This document shows positions 46,668 through 47,042 of a DNA stretch of 47,042 nt, piece after piece. The notes under the pieces were generated by a model, which searched no databases, was not told the DNA's origin, and worked only from the letters and a program-made list of their open reading frames with translations. Origin of the DNA: Oscillospiraceae bacterium (GTDB lineage Bacteria; Bacillota; Clostridia; Oscillospirales; Acutalibacteraceae). The translations under genes were made by a program, and so were the position numbers. The stretch's first letter is position 1. Each line of letters begins with the position of its first letter. The DNA lies in assembly GCA_902769255.1 (NCBI GenBank), contig CACXOM010000011.1:1-47042 (forward strand), given 5' to 3'.

Positions 46668-46683
46668 GTTAGCGAAGGCTAAC
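46668..46683. promoter_or_regulatory. Palindromic operator, copy 1
   Basis: GTTAGCGAAGGCTAAC: arms GTTAGC and GCTAAC around four bases. It lies in the leader of the DUF2325 gene, just before its ribosome binding site, where it could act as DNA operator or RNA hairpin. Confidence 0.75.
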
Positions 46684-46699
46684 TTGTTTGTTAAATTAA

Positions 46700-46799
46700 T
46701 GCGCCCAAACTGGCGCAAAAAGTTTAAAACCGCTTTAAAATGCTGTTTTTAAGAGTTAAAAATCTGGTTTTTAGAAAGGAAATTTACTTTCTTTCTAAA
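46700..46799 (-). other. Structured leader of the DUF2325-flavodoxin operon
   Basis: Two hairpins: TGCGCC (46700-46705) with GGCGCA (46712-46717), and TTTAGAAAG (46770-46778) with CTTTCTAAA (46791-46799). Neither is followed by a T-run on the minus strand. The leader from the predicted start to the gene is about 145 bases, long for a simple operon, and I recognise no known riboswitch in it. Confidence 0.5.
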
Positions 46800-46802
46800 C
46801 AT

Positions 46803-46831
46803 ATGTTAGCATATGCTAACTGAAAAATCAA
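46803..46831 (-). promoter_or_regulatory. Promoter of the DUF2325-DUF3793-flavodoxin operon
   Basis: Minus strand TTGATT (46826-46831), 17 bases, TAACAT (46803-46808), each matching four of six consensus positions. The -10 and spacer are covered by operator copy 2, a layout typical of repression. Confidence 0.65.
46805..46820. promoter_or_regulatory. Palindromic operator, copy 2
   Basis: GTTAGCATATGCTAAC, a perfect 16-base palindrome overlapping the -10 and spacer of the predicted promoter. Its arms resemble the TTAGGTTAG-type half sites of DtxR/IdeR/MntR-class metal repressors more than Fur boxes. Regulator identity is inferred. Confidence 0.82.
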
Positions 46832-46877
46832 GCAAAAAATTGCCGATTTGAAAATTTTTGTAGATTTCGTCAATATA

Positions 46878-46893
46878 GTTAGCCTATGCTAAC
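46878..46893. promoter_or_regulatory. Palindromic operator, copy 3
   Basis: GTTAGCCTATGCTAAC, same arms as copies 1 and 2 with one central asymmetry. It lies about 60 bases upstream of the promoter. Copies 2 and 3 are 73 bases apart, about seven helical turns. Confidence 0.78.
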
Positions 46894-46925
46894 CGCATTG
46901 TGTGAAAAATAGATAAACGAAACCG

Positions 46926-47042
46926 CCTTGTAGGGCGGTGGCATAGCTTTCGCCGGTCGAGTGCCTCGACACGCAAGACTTCGGCATAAAAGTTTGATAA
47001 AACTAAAAATAACGTTGTAGGGGTCGGATTCCTATACGACCC
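46926..47042. repeat. Dispersed intergenic repeat, right copies
   Basis: 46926-46997 is the inverted counterpart of the element at about 81-152: TTGTAGGGCGG, GCCGGTCGAG, CTCGACAC and CTTCGGCAT occur in the same order. It runs straight into a second module, 46989-47042, which matches 27959-28012 at 49 of 54 bases and ends at the window edge in a GGGTCG...CGACCC inverted repeat. No coding region is seen in 46900-47042. Confidence 0.78.

Noticed and set aside
46668-46893. Fur boxes upstream of the flavodoxin unit
   Set aside because: The GATAATGATAATCATTATC pattern is absent; the sites are symmetric GTTAGC...GCTAAC, closer to DtxR-class boxes.

Overview
The window looks like a chromosomal segment of an anaerobic, low-GC, endospore-lineage Clostridia bacterium, probably an uncultured gut or rumen member of the Oscillospiraceae/Ruminococcaceae type. 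The reasons are the AT-rich sequence, strong AGGAGG ribosome binding sites, frequent TTG starts, a sporulation sigma factor (SigG), a class of AICAR/IMP enzymes split into two proteins, a ZTP riboswitch, and short dispersed GTAGGG-type intergenic repeats. The taxonomic placement is inference. No phage, transposase, CRISPR array, tRNA or rRNA was recognised.

Layout. 1-228: dispersed repeat and the tuf terminator. 229-4720 (minus): str operon rpsL-rpsG-fusA-tuf with its own consensus promoter. 4987-6156 (minus): orphan branched-chain-amino-acid-type binding lipoprotein, divergent from 6391-9446 (plus): murD, an M42 aminopeptidase and a hemolysin III-family protein. 9495-13057 (minus): GntR regulator, ABC ATPase and large ABC permease, behind a near-perfect operator. 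13151-18851 (minus): a complete BMP-type nucleoside ABC importer (lipoprotein, double ATPase, two permeases) followed by a DUF1275 membrane protein. 19070-19846 (plus): sigG. 19910-25729 (minus): mnmE, a coiled-coil protein, a fumarase beta subunit, guaB and a secreted cohesin-like protein. 25864-27951 (plus): an EamA transporter on a probably leaderless mRNA, then malic enzyme. 27952-28393: 440 bp of repeats and a terminator. 28394-32858 (minus): response regulator, histidine kinase, HtrA protease and nadE. 32959-33765 (minus): rlmA. 33875-45313 (plus): ZTP riboswitch and purE-C-F-M-N-O-V-D-L. 45364-46649 (minus): DUF2325, DUF3793 and flavodoxin behind palindromic operators. 46900-47042: dispersed repeats again.

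How the genes work together. The purine operon carries most steps from PRPP to IMP (PurK and PurB are not in the window), is switched by ZTP at its head, and can be linked logically to guaB (IMP to XMP) and to the nucleoside importer elsewhere in the window. The two-component system with HtrA is a compact envelope-quality-control unit. The flavodoxin/DUF3793/DUF2325 cluster, with three GTTAGC-N4-GCTAAC sites of which one overlaps the promoter, is the best candidate here for a little-described system, most likely a metal (iron) limitation response.

Many gene starts below were moved from the longest possible reading frame to the codon that has a properly spaced ribosome binding site.
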